Shown in pieces: positions 11,662 to 26,100 of a stretch of DNA of 64,000 bases. Numbering within the stretch: the first letter of the stretch is position 1; the number at the start of each line of letters is the position of its first letter. Source of the stretch: Prosapia bicincta (Eukaryota > Arthropoda > Insecta > Hemiptera > Cercopidae); the NCBI GenBank assembly GCA_036971475.1, contig JBAIZL010000006.1, forward strand, positions 62,159,898-62,223,897, in the 5' to 3' direction. The notes under the pieces are model-generated. The model ran no database searches, was not told where the DNA came from, and saw only the letters and a program-made list of their open reading frames with translations. The position numbers and the translations under genes were made by a program.

Positions 11662-11900
11662 TATAATCAAATACTTTGTACTTTGTATTTCCTCAACCTT
11701 GTTGTCAATAGACTCCAATGCTAGCTCACACTGAGACCCTCTGACACCCGCATTTAATGACCTCAGGATGGACTTCTTTCCATGCCAAAAGGAACATAAT
11801 TAGTAGCATTCAAAATGTTTACAGGATATTGCTGATTACCTCATTCCATGTCACATAAGTATCTTTGCTGGTTTACATTTTATATTATTTGCTGGCACAT
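11662..11900 (-). pseudogene. Tigger-like remnant, proximal half (other side of mariner)
   Basis: See 10160-10343. Joining the two flanks at the TA target restores a continuous run of minus-strand sequence of the same kind. The mariner therefore inserted into an already present Tigger-like copy. Positions 11900-13260 beyond it hold only AT-rich sequence with no recognisable feature. Confidence 0.35.
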
Positions 11901-13364
11901 GATTGAAGCTTGTTTGTGCAGATTGGAGGTAGAAAACAATTTTTATTTATTACTACTTTTGGTATAATTTGGGAAAGTAATCACTATTTACAAATATTTC
12001 TCACTAGACTTGTTTTGCCCTAGGTCAGTGTATGGTTCAACAGTGTGAGTAATGGACAAGACTGTTGTCCAGGTGTGTTGTTTTGGTGTGAGCCTGTAAT
12101 GTATTGGTGATCTGTGGTGTATTGTTGTTATAGACTAGTTATTAATTATGTATTAAAATATAGTATTTGATTGTGAGTGTGTTTTGTCGTTTAGAATCTG
12201 TTGCGGATGGTTTTTGTACATCCGTAGTCTTCTGTTCTGTTTAGTTTATTTTTTTTTATGTAGTGAAGGATTTTTAGATTAGTGTCTATATTGGTGAAGT
12301 GTGTGTTCTGTATATGAATGGCAAAGTTTGATTTGGGTTGTCTGTTAGAAAAAACCACCCACATGCACACACATACTATGGATAAGTTTTATATTTAAAA
12401 AAGTCAGCTTTAAACTTTATCAAAATTAAGCTAAACATGTATATACATACATTCATGCAAGGTGTTTAAAAAATGTGGGGAAATACTGTAGGAAATTATC
12501 AACTCATAAGAAGAAATAAAAAATATCCAATGAATAGAAATTAGAAAAAAACCTTCATTTTCTGTTTTGTTGCCACTTTATATTTTTCAAGATATAAATT
12601 ATATTATGAGAAATAATAAACAGATTTTAATGAAATTTGGTCCTAATAAATTTGGTTGCCTTTTTTACTAGATAAAGATATTTGAAGAAAATACACACAA
12701 TTTGTTAAAATGGTGACCATTTTAATTATTAATATCACTCTAACTGGGAGTCTATTAAATTTGGGTCTTATAGTCATTTTCAAGTATTTAATTATAAAAC
12801 TTCAATTTTTTATAATTCAAAATTGGCTGAAAAAGTGAGAAAAATGAGGAGATATACAAGGTTTGGAGAATTTATATTAAAACCATGAAATAGCTGTTTC
12901 TTATAATTGTAACAACTGCTGTTTAAAAAATTATTTAAAAATGTTGATGTGAAACAAAGATTTTACATTTCAATTAATTGGCAGTTTTCAAACGGTTTAG
13001 ACTTTTCATAACATTTTAAGGCCAACAATAACATTATTACTCGCTGTGTTCCAGCTGCTAATTATCATTAAGTAGTGGGAGTGGTTATAAGCTCCCCACC
13101 ACATATATTATATGCGTGTATATCCATGAACATCAAATGACAAAAAATATTGTAACACTAATTGGTCTTCAAAGGGTTTGTTTGAAAAAGTCGTTTCTAA
13201 TTTTAACCGTACTTAATTTATTTGTGAAAGAATTACAATCTAAAACTTTATACAAAAACTTAAAATTTAATGATAAATTGTACAATAAAATTTAAAATAA
13301 AAAATTGCTTAAACACAAATTAGTGTACAAAAGTAAAATTACAAAAAATATAGACTACAGATTT

Positions 13365-13589
13365 TTATTTCTTTGACTTTTTAGTAGTTTTCTTTTTCCC
13401 TGCTTTTGGATTTGCATACTTGGCTTCCAAAGAGTCAAAGAAAGATGACAGATGAGTTTCTCTCTCTTTCTGGCGATTCAAAATTGCCATAGCTAAGCCA
13501 TTTTGAAGTTCACTGTTTGTCACCTCACTTTCATTTACTTTCTTTTTTTTGTGCAGAATTTTGTCAGCTTCTTTGGCCTCCTTTTCATA
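13365..13589 (-). CDS. Dnajc9: DNAJC9 terminal exon 5
   Basis: Encodes 74 residues from [12 protein letters not shown] to a [10 protein letters not shown] tail, with stop TAA at 13365-13367. The acceptor is CTTTTTAG. The lysine-rich end is typical of the family. Confidence 0.93.
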   Translation of the reverse strand, partial: YEKEAKEADKILHKKKKVNESEVTNSELQNGLAMAILNRQKERETHLSSFFDSLEAKYANPKAGKKKTTKKSKK

Positions 13590-16500
13590 CTAAAAAGTAA
13601 AATCTAGATCAATTATTTATAATATCTGTAATCAAATTTATATAAATATTATGCTAAGAAACACAAAAGATTAAAGTCGAATTTTAATCAGAAAAAAAAT
13701 TAGATTCTTACTAGTTACATATTATTCAGTTTATTATAGCAGTGGTTCTCAAACTGTGGTACGCGTACCCCTTGAGGGTACGCGGGATCAACAAAATAAA
13801 ACAAATCATAAAATTTAAATAGAGGAAAAATCTTCAAAATCCAAGGTGTTAATACGATTTGTGAATTTCAGTTATAATGGTTCCGTACCTAACTGTCGAC
13901 ATGAGTAAGCGTGGATGCCATTAAACCAAGCAGATAGTCGGATGCGCACGCATACTGCCAGACAGATGACAAAGCAAGCTTAGTCATCAGTTTGGCGTGT
14001 GTGCCACGACCGTGTGCATGCTACTGTCTGCTTGGTATAACACCATCCACGTGTAATCATTTACGCAGTGTCACTGTAATTGTATTGGTTATCTGTTATT
14101 ACAAACTCACTCACAGTGTTGTGTTGTGAAAACTGAGTACGGTATTGAAGTGAAGTCAACATTAACAATGAATGTTGAGGCTCATAAAGAAAATGCCTCA
14201 TGAAGTTCTGAATAAAAATCCTGGGCCATCAACTTCACAAAATGTAAGTAGACTTGATCATCTTGATACTAATGAGCAGCCCAAGGAAAAAATTCAAAAA
14301 CCATAAAAACTGGCAAATGACTCTAAAACTAAAAAAAGAAAATATGATGAGTTGTATTTAAAATTAGGTTTTACTTGGACTGGAACCCCAGAGGAGCCTA
14401 ATCCACAGTGTGTTGTTTGTTCTGACATTTTATCAAAAAACTCTATGAAACCTTCTCTTTTAAAACGCCAATTTGAAAGCAAACATGACAATTTAGTAAA
14501 GAAAGAGTTACAGTATTTTGAACGTCTTTTGGAAGACCTTAAAACTAGGAAAAGTACTATAAAAGTGTTTTCTGGTGCAGAACCACATAACAATGCTCTA
14601 AAGGCTTCTTACAAAGTTAGTCATTTGGATTGCAAAGTCTGGAGAAAAAGAGGCAAAAAGAATTAAAACTATTCCATTATCAAATGATACAGTTTCAAGA
14701 AGAATCAATAATTCTCAAACTAAAAAAGTTTGAGAACCCCTGTATTAAAGCTTAGTACTATAAAAGATGACTTTTATTGTCATGAATTCTGACACACTAT
14801 TAAAAATTATAACTAATATTTCAAAAACATTACTTAAATTTAAAAAAATTGTATACATTAAATATAAAGTTGCTGTAACATAATGTTACATGGCTTATGC
14901 GGCCATTTTATTTTTATTAGAGGGTTATTCAGAAATTAAGGTTTGATTTCTTACAAAATTTAACCATAAATTTTTTCCAAAAAATTTTTTATTTAATTTT
15001 TTTATGCCATTTTCTATATTTCTAGATAGTTTCAAATTTTTCTTAAACATGTGATAAATTTTTCAACCGTTATATGACGAGTCATATTAATCTGTCACAT
15101 ATGATGGTACTAGTCTTCCACCTCAACATCTTAGGTAAAGTGCTTGTTGTAAAGAAATATTTTTAGATGGCAAAACAAATAACCTGGAACTGTAAGATAG
15201 TCAATCTGTTCCCATCATAAATAATGATAAGACTTTGGGTTTCATTGGCAAAGTGGAGTCCGGCATTATCTCACACCAATAAAACTTTTTATTTGTTGGA
15301 CCTTTTTTATCTATACTTTTATATAAAAATCTAATGGCGCCATTGACCTGAAATTTACATGGACATTCTTAGGGTCCCTGGCTAACACATATGCCTATTT
15401 TTATTTAAAAATTCCATCAGAGCACCGCCCCACTGGTCTTGAAAACTCCCTTAACACTGAATTATCTATACTCCATTATATACTTGGCTTAATCAGCTGA
15501 TAGTAAATGTGTTAGTGATCACCTGTAACAATTACTTTTAAACACAATTAAACAGGTGATAATAAATGTTGGTTGTTATTCATCTTTCAAGGCTAGTTAT
15601 ACTTTACAAGACATGTTACAAGCAGAAGCTTTTCCTTCTCTTGCTTTTTCAAGACAATAATCGGTAAGTTTATAAATTATCATTTGATATATTTATTGGG
15701 ATATAATTTCAGTGGATTAAATTCAACCCAAATACAAATTAAATCAATACAAATATACATCAACACTATACGAAGGATGAGTACTCGTTGTTTATAAAAA
15801 CTATCTATAAAAAACTGAATTACTGACTGTATTTCACAGTCTGCCATCTGTTCAGTTGTTCTAAACATTTTACAGTTTAACTGTCACTGAAAAATAGCAC
15901 ACAGCAACAATATCAATCCAAATAGTGTTGTTTATTTTGCAAGGCATGCTGGAAGTCGGTTTCGACGTATATTTGAATGTCCACATAACATTTGATAAGC
16001 TACAGCGATTTTGTCTTTACTTTCTGAATAACCTTCGTAGTATTTCCTAAATTAATATAGCAATTCACATTAATTTTTGAAACTTGTAATTTCACATGGT
16101 TTTGATATTGACTTGAAACAGGGGATAAAAAGTAAACAATAACATTTACTAACACACTTTTTTAAGAATAAAAACAGTTCATATTATTATGATGGCAAAT
16201 GTTAAAACTAATGATGACATACGTAAAACTATTGAGTAAATAAGATCTGAATACTGATCATGTCAAAAAAGAAATGGAGAGTTGAATAAGTGTTTTCGCA
16301 ATCTCATTGATTTGACTTTAAAAAAAAAATAAACATCAACCACGCATCTCTAAAATCTGCTGTTAAGTGATAAAATTTACCTTTCGCCTGCGTTTGTTCT
16401 TTTTTGCTTGAGACTCATTGATAAAATTATCAAAAGCAGGTACTTCACCCTCTTCTATTAGTTTCAGAAGCACGTCACGTATCCGGGGTTCTTCCTCCAA

Positions 16501-17076
16501 TTTAACAAATGGCACGGATTCAAAAATGTGGTCCATATCGCCTTTGCTGTTCATGTAAGCTCTCTTCAAATCTGCTAATTCTTCTTCAGATTCTTTAGGA
16601 AAGAAACACTTTCGTTTATTATTATTGCTCTTAAGTTTTTATAATTTGCACACTGTGGACAATTTAAAGTCTTACTTTTGACAATAGAGATTGTTAATGC
16701 AAAATATAGACAAAATGTTTTTAAAGTAAATTCCTACTTAGGTCATCGAAGTAAAATTTTATTTTAGTCACTTTATATTAAATATTACAATGGATATAAA
16801 TAAAATAACTAATATATGCGTTAAAACAGCTGTTCTACCACATAACCTATAACATAAAATCAGCTTTCCTATGAAATCAGGTTATCACTTATTTTAAGCC
16901 AAATGGGACGAAATAATTATATTGCATACATTGCTCCTTTTGTGAAAAGTGTTTCTACCATATAAAACAAAAATTAATTCATTAAATTTAATAAATGAAT
17001 TAATATTTGAAAAAAAAAACTGTATTAACATCAAGTGTCATATACAAGTTAAAAAAAAATATATTTGAATTTGAGT

Positions 17077-17125
<49 letters not shown>

Positions 17126-20100
17126 TAAAATATGTTTTCTTGTTTAATAATTTAAAACAACATAGGTTATTCAAATACAAGAACATTTATTAATCTATAT
17201 TCAAAGCTTTTCGTTGGTAATCAGTACCAACATCATCAGGAATCATTCCTGATCAGTACAACGGAAAAACAATGGAGATAACGTAAAATATCAAGAATAT
17301 ATATATATATATATATATAAGAGTCTGAAGTAATTGAAAAAAACCTAGTGTAAGTAAATTTATGTAAGCAGTATTAAGTAACCCCTTAGCCATTTTTATA
17401 CCACATCTCTGATAAATTAAGAGTGATAAACATGTTGAGTGGAATATTAGGGGACATAAGCATAATATTTGAGTTATCGGATATGAGTTACTAAAATTGT
17501 TAAAATATTTGTGTTTAGTTATATACTGCATCTAGTTACATATTATCTAGTATAGTATGTCTGCATCATAATATTCTATCTACTCTATAACAGTATACTC
17601 TGTTGAGTCCGAACTAGAAATGAGCAGTAATTGTTTACTACAATACAATGAATTTTGATTAGTATATTTTAAAAAACCACTTTTAAGAAAGCTTTTATTA
17701 CTCAGCAGTGATCTTCATAAAACAATTAAAACTTAATTGGTAAAACAAATTTTCTATACACAGATACACTTTTTAAGAGATAACATCAGTGCTCTAGTTA
17801 TCTATGAGTAGTATTACATTTATAAATTCTACTACGAATCTTTTTTTTCCTTTAATTCAAGTAACTTAGCAAAGAATGAATTCTGACTAAGAAGTGCTAA
17901 GAAGTTCACTTTGGCCAGAATTAATACACAACAATATTACTTTGTTACAAAGAACCAATATACTTTGGCCAGAGTAAATTTGATCAAGTGGAAGTGTCTG
18001 AACTGAGTCTTAATTTCCAAAAGGCAAAAGAAGCATAAAAAAGAAGCATTCTTCATATGGGCAGGATTCACTTGATACTGATTCTCTCACTCTTTGAGGC
18101 TCAAAATCGACAATATGTGTTTGGTTTTTACTGACTAGTAATTACTCACTTTGGCAAAAGATTTATTTTTTAATATCGTTCAATCATTTCAAACACATCA
18201 TTGGTACTAATATTATGACTATAGAGAATTTATAATTATATTAATAACTGAATATTTAACATAGTTACCAAAATAATTATTGAATTTTGGTGAAGTACAG
18301 TGTTTATGCACTGCTATAAAGGGTTTACATTTATGTTGTGCCATTGTTTACATTTATGGCAAGTAGTAAAACTGAATTTATTCTAGTGATACTCTTTTCA
18401 CCTGTTCCATAATCTTGATAACCACAGTTTCCAGTTCACCTGTATTGCTTGTTTAAATTGAATTGTGTATTTGCTCTCTATAGAAAAAAATTCTCAATTT
18501 CAACTCACAAAAAACCATTCTAGGAAAGAAAATGTTACATAGCAAAAAAAGTTAGTTCTGTAGAGTAAACAAAACAGAGATTCCATGTAACGCCAAAATA
18601 TGTGTTGATCGAAAGAACATTAATATTGGTGTATTCTTTAGTGAAAAACACCGATGATCTTGCCCTTTTCCTAAATTCCCCCAGAAAAATCGTCAGTTCT
18701 ACTGCGAGAGTTAGGATTGTGAATCTGGTGACTCAGAGTTACCTGCACCGTTTTAACTTGGCGGACACTTCCATCTGTCTTAGATGTGGGCAGGAGGAGG
18801 AAACTGTGAAGCACGTACTGCTTTTATGCCGCTGTCCTTTACTGGCCAGAGATATACTTACAGGGAAGAGCAATGAACTGGACACCATCCTGTAAGGCTC
18901 TCATACTGGGCACTGGCAGAGGCAGTGTACACAGGCCATCGGTTATACTAAGTAGCTTGATGCCTGTTAGAAGAAAAAGAAGAGACCTCTTAGTGAGGAT
19001 TCATGAGCAAAGATTTTCCTGCTCTACAGCCTTTTTCTCACCTTAAACACTAATGAAAAACAGTATATAAAACTTGATTTTTAGGTTGACCTTCACGTAC
19101 CAAACCGATGGGACCATTTCCTTGGATGGCAAATTATCATTTCATTGAATTTTGTATTGTTCATCCGTCTTTTCGTTTCACTCAGTAAGTTTGGGCTTTC
19201 CATTGCACAAATTTCAGGTTGGTTTCGGGGTTCAAAAGCATGAAAAATCCATGATCCATCAAAATTATTATGTCCTCCAGAAAGTTCTAGTAGGATCCAA
19301 TGTCATTCAGTGTTTCAGGCAATTGTTTTTTCTAACAGGTTTAGTCCCTAGTGTTTGATTTGATCAAAGCATCTTCTGTGATGTTTTCTCCATCGTTTTT
19401 GAATCCTTTTACTCACTTGAAAAGTTGAGTTTGTGATATCAAATCACTTCCTATACACTTCTATTAGCAATATTAATATTTCTGTAGCAGAATTTACAAG
19501 TTTAATAAGAAATTCACATTAACTCATTTCTTAATATTCACAGAACTATATTACATATAATTAAATAATTGAACATTTTTTTTTTAAATCAACTACTAAT
19601 TAGGTCAACAAAATTTTTAAAATTGTTGTTACTTTTTACTAAATAATTACAATTAATATAAATAAAGTAACATAACCAATGAGTTAAAACAGCTGTTCTA
19701 CCACATAACCCATAACATAAAATAAGCTGTTTTATGAAATCATATCTTGTAACTTATTTTAAATCAAATAGGACAAAATAACTATATTGCATACCTTGTG
19801 AAAAGTTTTCCTCAAATAAAACTAAAATTAATTCATTATTAAATTTAATTAATGAATTAATATTTTTAAAAATGCATTAACATCAGAGGTCATCCACCAC
19901 AAGTTAAAAAAAATGTATTTGAACTTGAGTGGATGAATAAAAAGTATTTTTTTAATGATTGAAAATTTGAAGAAGATATATAAATATTTAGGCTGTAGGG
20001 AGCGTGTGAACTAATAGAGGGAAATAAAGGATATCCATTGTATCCTAGACACACATTGTATAATAACTGTAGTAATGATAATCCTTGGTCTGGGCTGTAC

Positions 20101-23100
20101 GAGAAGGAAGTGGTTTGGGAGTGAAGTTGATATACCAAAAGTAGGGATGGGCCGATTCTGATTCTCGATTCCAGGAATCGTCGATTCTAGGTGGTATCGA
20201 GGAATCGTCGATACTCGATTCTTCATCATAAAAGTGTCGATTCCGATTCCTATTTTGTTAACTAGTATTAAAATATGTGTGTGGAGTAATTTATTGGAAA
20301 AATAATTAATTACCAACTATATCTTATTTATGTATTGGTTGATTTGAATGAATTAAATGATTAAAGTAAACGAAAATATAACGAAAATATTATTATTTAT
20401 GAAGCAACAGCAATCAAGATCGTAACCATTTCTGGTCGTTTGACATCGCTCCTCTCTCTCTCTCTCTCACTAGAGCGGGTTCGATACTCTCTCTCTCTCT
20501 CTCCCATATGTCTTACTGCCACTGATTTATAGATGTCAGAACAAAACACAAAAAAGTACAGTAAAAACTCGATTAACCGTTGCCATGATGGTTGAGCGAA
20601 TAGACGGATAACAGAAACACCGTATTATTCCTCCGAAACTTATCCTCAATAAATTATATTACAGACAGATATCACTCTCACAGTAATGTAATATATTTCG
20701 GAGCGAAAAGAAAATAAACACGATTGTAATAGCAAATGAAACTATTTATTACATGATAAACAGATCCGCACAGTAGCTAAAAATGTAGCAAAATAATGTA
20801 CAGTAATATAAACTTACAGGTGAAATAGTTCGTGTAGTTTAACAAACAAAGCGAACGCGTCACTGCACCTTAATACTTTAGCTGCCGGTCACAACATCGG
20901 CGTTTTCATAGAGAATTGCCAAAATATTTTAAGCTCATTTTTAAATCATGTGTTCTTATACTTTGTTCCCCTATCATATCTAAGTATGAATATACGTTCC
21001 TTATCATAATATTTATAAAAATACGTGTCGGACCAACTGGCCCAACATAGTTTTTTCCTACCGTAAATGAAACGTAAATAAACTCCGTCGGACCAATTTA
21101 GCCGACATTGTTTTTGATTAAATTAAATTTTATTATCTGTGCAACACTGTTTTGATATTTTTTGTGTTTTGTGTTAGCAAGAAACCACAAAACCATAATT
21201 TCATGTCCCGGCTACCCAAATAATAAACTGGCTGGTGATAAAAGTGTTTTTGCGCCTATCACTAAGACACGTAAACGTGTCACATGTGATTGATTTGTGA
21301 GTTTATAAATATTTTGAATATAGAACTAAAGTGTAATATATTCTCTCTCTGATAAATAATGCTACAGGTCCAGTAAATACTATCCAAGATTCATATTAAG
21401 TAAAAGTTTTAACACCAAATAATTTACTTGTTAAGGAATTTACGTTATAATTTACTTCCTAGTAAAGATGAGTTTATTTAAGTGTATCAATGTTTGTACT
21501 TCACTTTCACAAAGTCCGTTTTTAAGGATTATTTTACAACTAAAAATTTAGTCAATATTTCCGACTTACTTTTATGGTTTTGTGAAATTTTGAAAACAGT
21601 AGTGAAAATCATTACAATACGTTATAAAAATATGTGTGTCGGCCCGTAAATACGGACAAAAAGCTCTTAGAATAACATCATGTTTTTAATGCCGTCGGTG
21701 TTTATCTATCAAACAAAAACCATCGTAAATACATCTGTAAAGGTACGTTTCCATTACTACAAATTTTTGTCGGGCACATGTGCCCGACTTGTCCCGGCAC
21801 AAATCCCCGAATGTAAACAATCTGGCACAAGTCGCGGCACATGTGCCGGCAACCGTTTTGTGCCAGCCGGCGGTGCGACAAAACTTGTGCCGGCACAAGT
21901 TCCCACGGACAATGGAAACGGGTAGGCACATGTGCCCGCGACACGCGCATGCGCAGTTGCCCAAATCCACCACGTTGTCAGAGGATACACACAAACATAA
22001 CCTCAAACTGTAGTGTGCATTCGCATTCAGTGTTCGTCTCTGAAAGTTTTGTTTTGATAAGATGGAGTGGTCGAAGTGTAAAGTGGATAAACTGATTAAA
22101 CTTTATGAGGAGGAGTCTGTTTTGTGGAACGTGACGAGTAGCTCTCATAAAAATTCAAACACTAGGTAAATTTTGCCAAGGTAGGGGTTGACTATGGAAA
22201 AAGTGAACCAGCTCTTGACGTACAAACACACCAGGATTTTCACCTTTTTTGCACCATCTAAGCCCAGGAAGCTCAACCCCTCCAAGTTCTGTAAATAACA
22301 TTTCCTTGTTCATGACCAGAACAATGGCTTTGCATACTTGAGGTATACTCCAGCCATAATAAAAAAAGCGGAGGCTGCTATGTCATCCATTATTAACACT
22401 TACACATATGTAAAAATCACTAAACGTAAAAAGACTCACTTAAAACTCAACAGTATTCAATTCTTCACTGCAAAATAACAACTACTGTTGGGCCGTGGGA
22501 CACGAGACTTGTGCCCAGGCACATGTGCCTGGGAAATGGAAACAGTATGAAAATCTACGCGCGACTTGTGCCGGCCACATGTGCCTGCGACTTGTCAGAA
22601 TGGAAACGTACCTTAAGTAGTGTGAAGCTTGTTGTTAAATACTGTGCCTTAATTTTTCCAAAAGTAGCAACACCAGCTGAGTAGTACTAATAAACATAAA
22701 GCGTTAAGAGGCCCGACGGTATTCGGTTCAGGGTACTGACCGTCGCGTCATTTCGATGACGGTTAAAAGAAACTGGGTGTGGAAAACCACATAATATATC
22801 AAATATGAAAAAGCACTTAAACAACATTCATTTTGCCCAAATTTATCAACAAAAAAGATCTATACTTGAAGAAACTTTATCCTCAGATACAGGACCTACA
22901 AGTGATAGTCGGTTAAAAATCCACTGGGATTGAGTAATAAATACAAAATAGGCCTGAATCAGTTGCACTTGTTCCAGTTACACCTGCAGAAAAAAGGTCC
23001 CACCAGATGTGGAGAAGGTATGCCCCACTAATCCAGAATGTTGAGGAAGAAGGTACCCCAGGGGAATTAACAGTAGAAGAAGAAGTAAACAATTATCTGG

Positions 23101-26100
23101 GGGAACCATTAGCCAGTCCAGATTGTGATGTTGGGAAGTATTTGGCAGTACAAAGTGCCAAATATCCTCATTTAAATGCAATGGCAATAAAATACCTGTC
23201 TGTCCACTCGCGACAGTGTTTTCTGAAAAACCTTTCTCAACTCTAGGAGCTATATGTGACTAGCGATGAAACTAGCTTGACTCACAACGTGTTCAAATAC
23301 TTGTGTTTTTGAACAGAAATGTACATTACCTTCCAGACTTTTAAATATTAAAAACTATCCTACTTGTATTAATTTTTTACTTTTTATATTGTTCATTTGT
23401 TTTTAATTTTTGTTTTGTTTGGGAGACAATGTAAATAGGCTTAGGAATTTTTTCAAACATCATAAAATAAGTAAAGTTCACATTTTTAACTTTAAAATAA
23501 GTCATTACTTTAATCTGATATGTTTTTATGCTTTTAAAAATTCCTATTGATAAATCAAGGTTGAAGGTTTTGTGTAGCCTATTACATTAAAACAGAACTT
23601 TTAAAAGGTTTTGCCATACGACCAAGATGTTAACTAAATTAATTATTAGAGAACTAGCATGTAAGCTAATATAATTTGAAAGAATCGAGAATCGAACGGA
23701 AAATTTTAGAATCGGAATCGGAATCGAGAATTTTAGGAATTGGCCCATCCCTAACCAAAAGACATCAGGAGATTCAGCATAAGGCGGGCACTTCACTAAG
23801 TGAAGGATGGGGAGTGAGTACAAAGACAACATCTATGTGTTCCACACCTGTAAGGTCCCTCTAAGTTTTCATAAATAAATAATACCTTTGTAGTTCTTTT
23901 CGTAGTTCATAATATCTTCAATCGTGATGGGTTTAAACAAAACTTTCCAGTATGCAGTCCAATCTCGATCAATAAGGTCGTCATCATCCTCATCCCATTT
24001 ACCTGTAAAGAAGAATGCAAATATTACAAAATGAAGTTGTGTTAAGCTGATCTAAAATCCGTACTATATATTTCAAAGGAAGTTACAATATATCTACTGT
24101 TATATAAATTTTAAAAAAAACTAACCAAAACAAATAAGAAAACTCCTATTTTATTTATTTCTTTATTGTGTTTTGTGTGAAAAACTAAAGATGTTATTAT
24201 AGCCTTAAGCTTTTATGTAAATAGCTATTTTGCTAAATCACTTATGTTTAAGAGATTTTTCTCTTACTCCTGATTTTCACTGCATATCTGACTTATGGTA
24301 ATTGTACTAAAATGTTAATTTCATTTTAACGCATAATGAAAATTTCTTTATATTGACAACAATAATAAACACAAAATAACATTTTAGCATTTTAAGAGTT
24401 GTCATCTGAAAACAATTACTCATACAATCTTGTTTTTTTTTTTTTTTAAATTACACCACAGGATAATTTGCCTTATGGTATAAATTAACCCTTTGAACAG
24501 TAACAATCCAACTGTCATCTCACCCTGATACAAGCTCCCTGCAGTAAGGACATGACTCTTGCATTTCTATATTTATTTTAAAGCAGTGTTAATGTATATG
24601 TAGTGATCTACTTAGTTTTGTTAATGAACTTCACTATCACGCCCTTGGAGATTTTTAAAAACAAATTTTAATTAGTTTTAATCATATCGAAGAGATGCCA
24701 GAAGTGTGTTGTGCAAGTAATTTGTAGCACCATTAGCCAGGTCCAGCAGCTTCCACCAAACAGATTAGTGTTCTGTCATCACCTCTGTCAGTTAGGCTAT
24801 TTTGGGGCAACTACATTACTTACATTTTATGGCTACTACATTAATTATATTTCTTAATTATTGTTATGTTTTTGTAAATAATAAATAATTTTAGTCAAGA
24901 CTTATAACAATTTCTTTATTTTTCCTATTGGTTACTAACAAAATTGGGTTAAAAAAAATGTTTGTTACTTATTAAAAAGTGATTAAAAATCACAAAGTGA
25001 TTTTCTCACAAAAGGTTATAATTTCTGAACTAAAACAATGTAAAGTATCAATATAATGATAACAAATTTATTTAACAAATTTTTAAAAAAACTCACTTTT
25101 TGGGGCAAGTTAGACAGTTTTGGGGCAAGTTCGATGTTTTGAAAGTTACTGCTCAAAGAGTTAATACTACTACTTAATAATTAACTAGGAATTACTGTCT
25201 ACCTGTTTCATCATAAATAGCTCTTTTGTCCTTATCCCCCAAAATTGAATGTATTTTACCAAGGACTTTGAATTTTTCAGTTGCAGATAGCTTGTGAGGT
25301 TCATCCACTCTGTCTGGGTGGACTTGCAGAGACAATTTATGGTATGCCTTTCGTACTAAAAAATTAATAGACCAGCCTTAATGAAAGGAAATATTAGAGA
25401 ATAAAATCACATAGCAAAAAAATTTAATCTCATTAAAATATTAATAATATTTGTATTATTAAAAAACTTGGCCGCTTAGTAGTTTTAATACAGTTAAAAT
25501 ATAAATTGTCGATTGATGTTCATGAGTTCACCATCTAGTGAACATCTTCCATAATGACCATTCTTATTACATCATTAAAGTAGTGCTACAGGAAACCTAT
25601 ACACTAAGAATAGTTGTAGGTTAAACAGGAATAAAGAATAAGGGTTTAAATTACATATGTACGGGTAAAGCTAGAAAGAAAACTTAATTTTTCACATTAT
25701 TTACCTTCTTCTTCATGTCTCCTATATACAGTAATACCCCGTACTTATGTGATAGGTGGGACCGAGTGTTAACCGTGTAAGTCGGGGTATAATTTTACAT
25801 ACGAGTACAATCACATAGGAATCATGTGTAATTGGGACCAAAGACTAAATAAACTAATAATTAAAAGAAAATGTGCATTTATTAAGATCTTAAATACATA
25901 ATACAACAAAAGATTATATTATATAGATACATATTGCAAAGAAGTAAGTAAACAGAAGTTATTTTGACACAGACTGCTTCATAAAATATAGTAAATTCGT
26001 TTGAAAAATTGAAGATATTTTCTTCTCATGTAGAATTTCCTCATATCTCGCTATTTCGTTTTTTTGTTTTATGGCAGAAATACGCTCATTGTTGGAGTCT

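Larger units (their letters stand above)
21741..22613. mobile_element. PIF/Harbinger-type element nested in the hAT element
   Basis: Inverted ends AGGTACGTTTCCATT and AATGGAAACGTACCT are flanked by TAA on both sides (21738-21740, 22614-22616), the usual PIF/Harbinger target. The subterminal regions hold many copies of GGCACATGTGCC and GGCACAAGT in both orientations (21770-21945 and 22490-22600). A MADF-domain start (22062) and a short minus-strand ORF (22310-22390) face each other, as in two-gene Harbinger elements. The DDE transposase body is missing. Confidence 0.88.
20142..23753 (+). mobile_element. 3.6-kb hAT element with perfect 8-bp TSD, host of a nested Harbinger
   Basis: The left end TAGGGATGGGCCGATTC and right end GGCCCATCCCTA are flanked by identical ACCAAAAG (20134-20141 and 23754-23761). 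Both subterminal regions are crowded with GATTC/GAATC motifs. Internal coding remnants are a BED-finger half at 22787-22933 and the C-terminal dimerisation region at 22940-23250. A Harbinger-type element interrupts it at 21741-22613. TC microsatellites lie at about 20450-20505. It occupies much of DNAJC9 intron 3. Confidence 0.93.

Noticed and set aside
20557..20620. CAGTAAAAACTCGATTAACCG as a Tigger-type left end
   Set aside because: No matching right end was seen nearby; could be a fragment.
21686..22095. Six overlapping ORFs in the Harbinger subterminal region
   Set aside because: They result from GC-rich palindromic words lacking stops; no domain except the separate MADF start at 22062.
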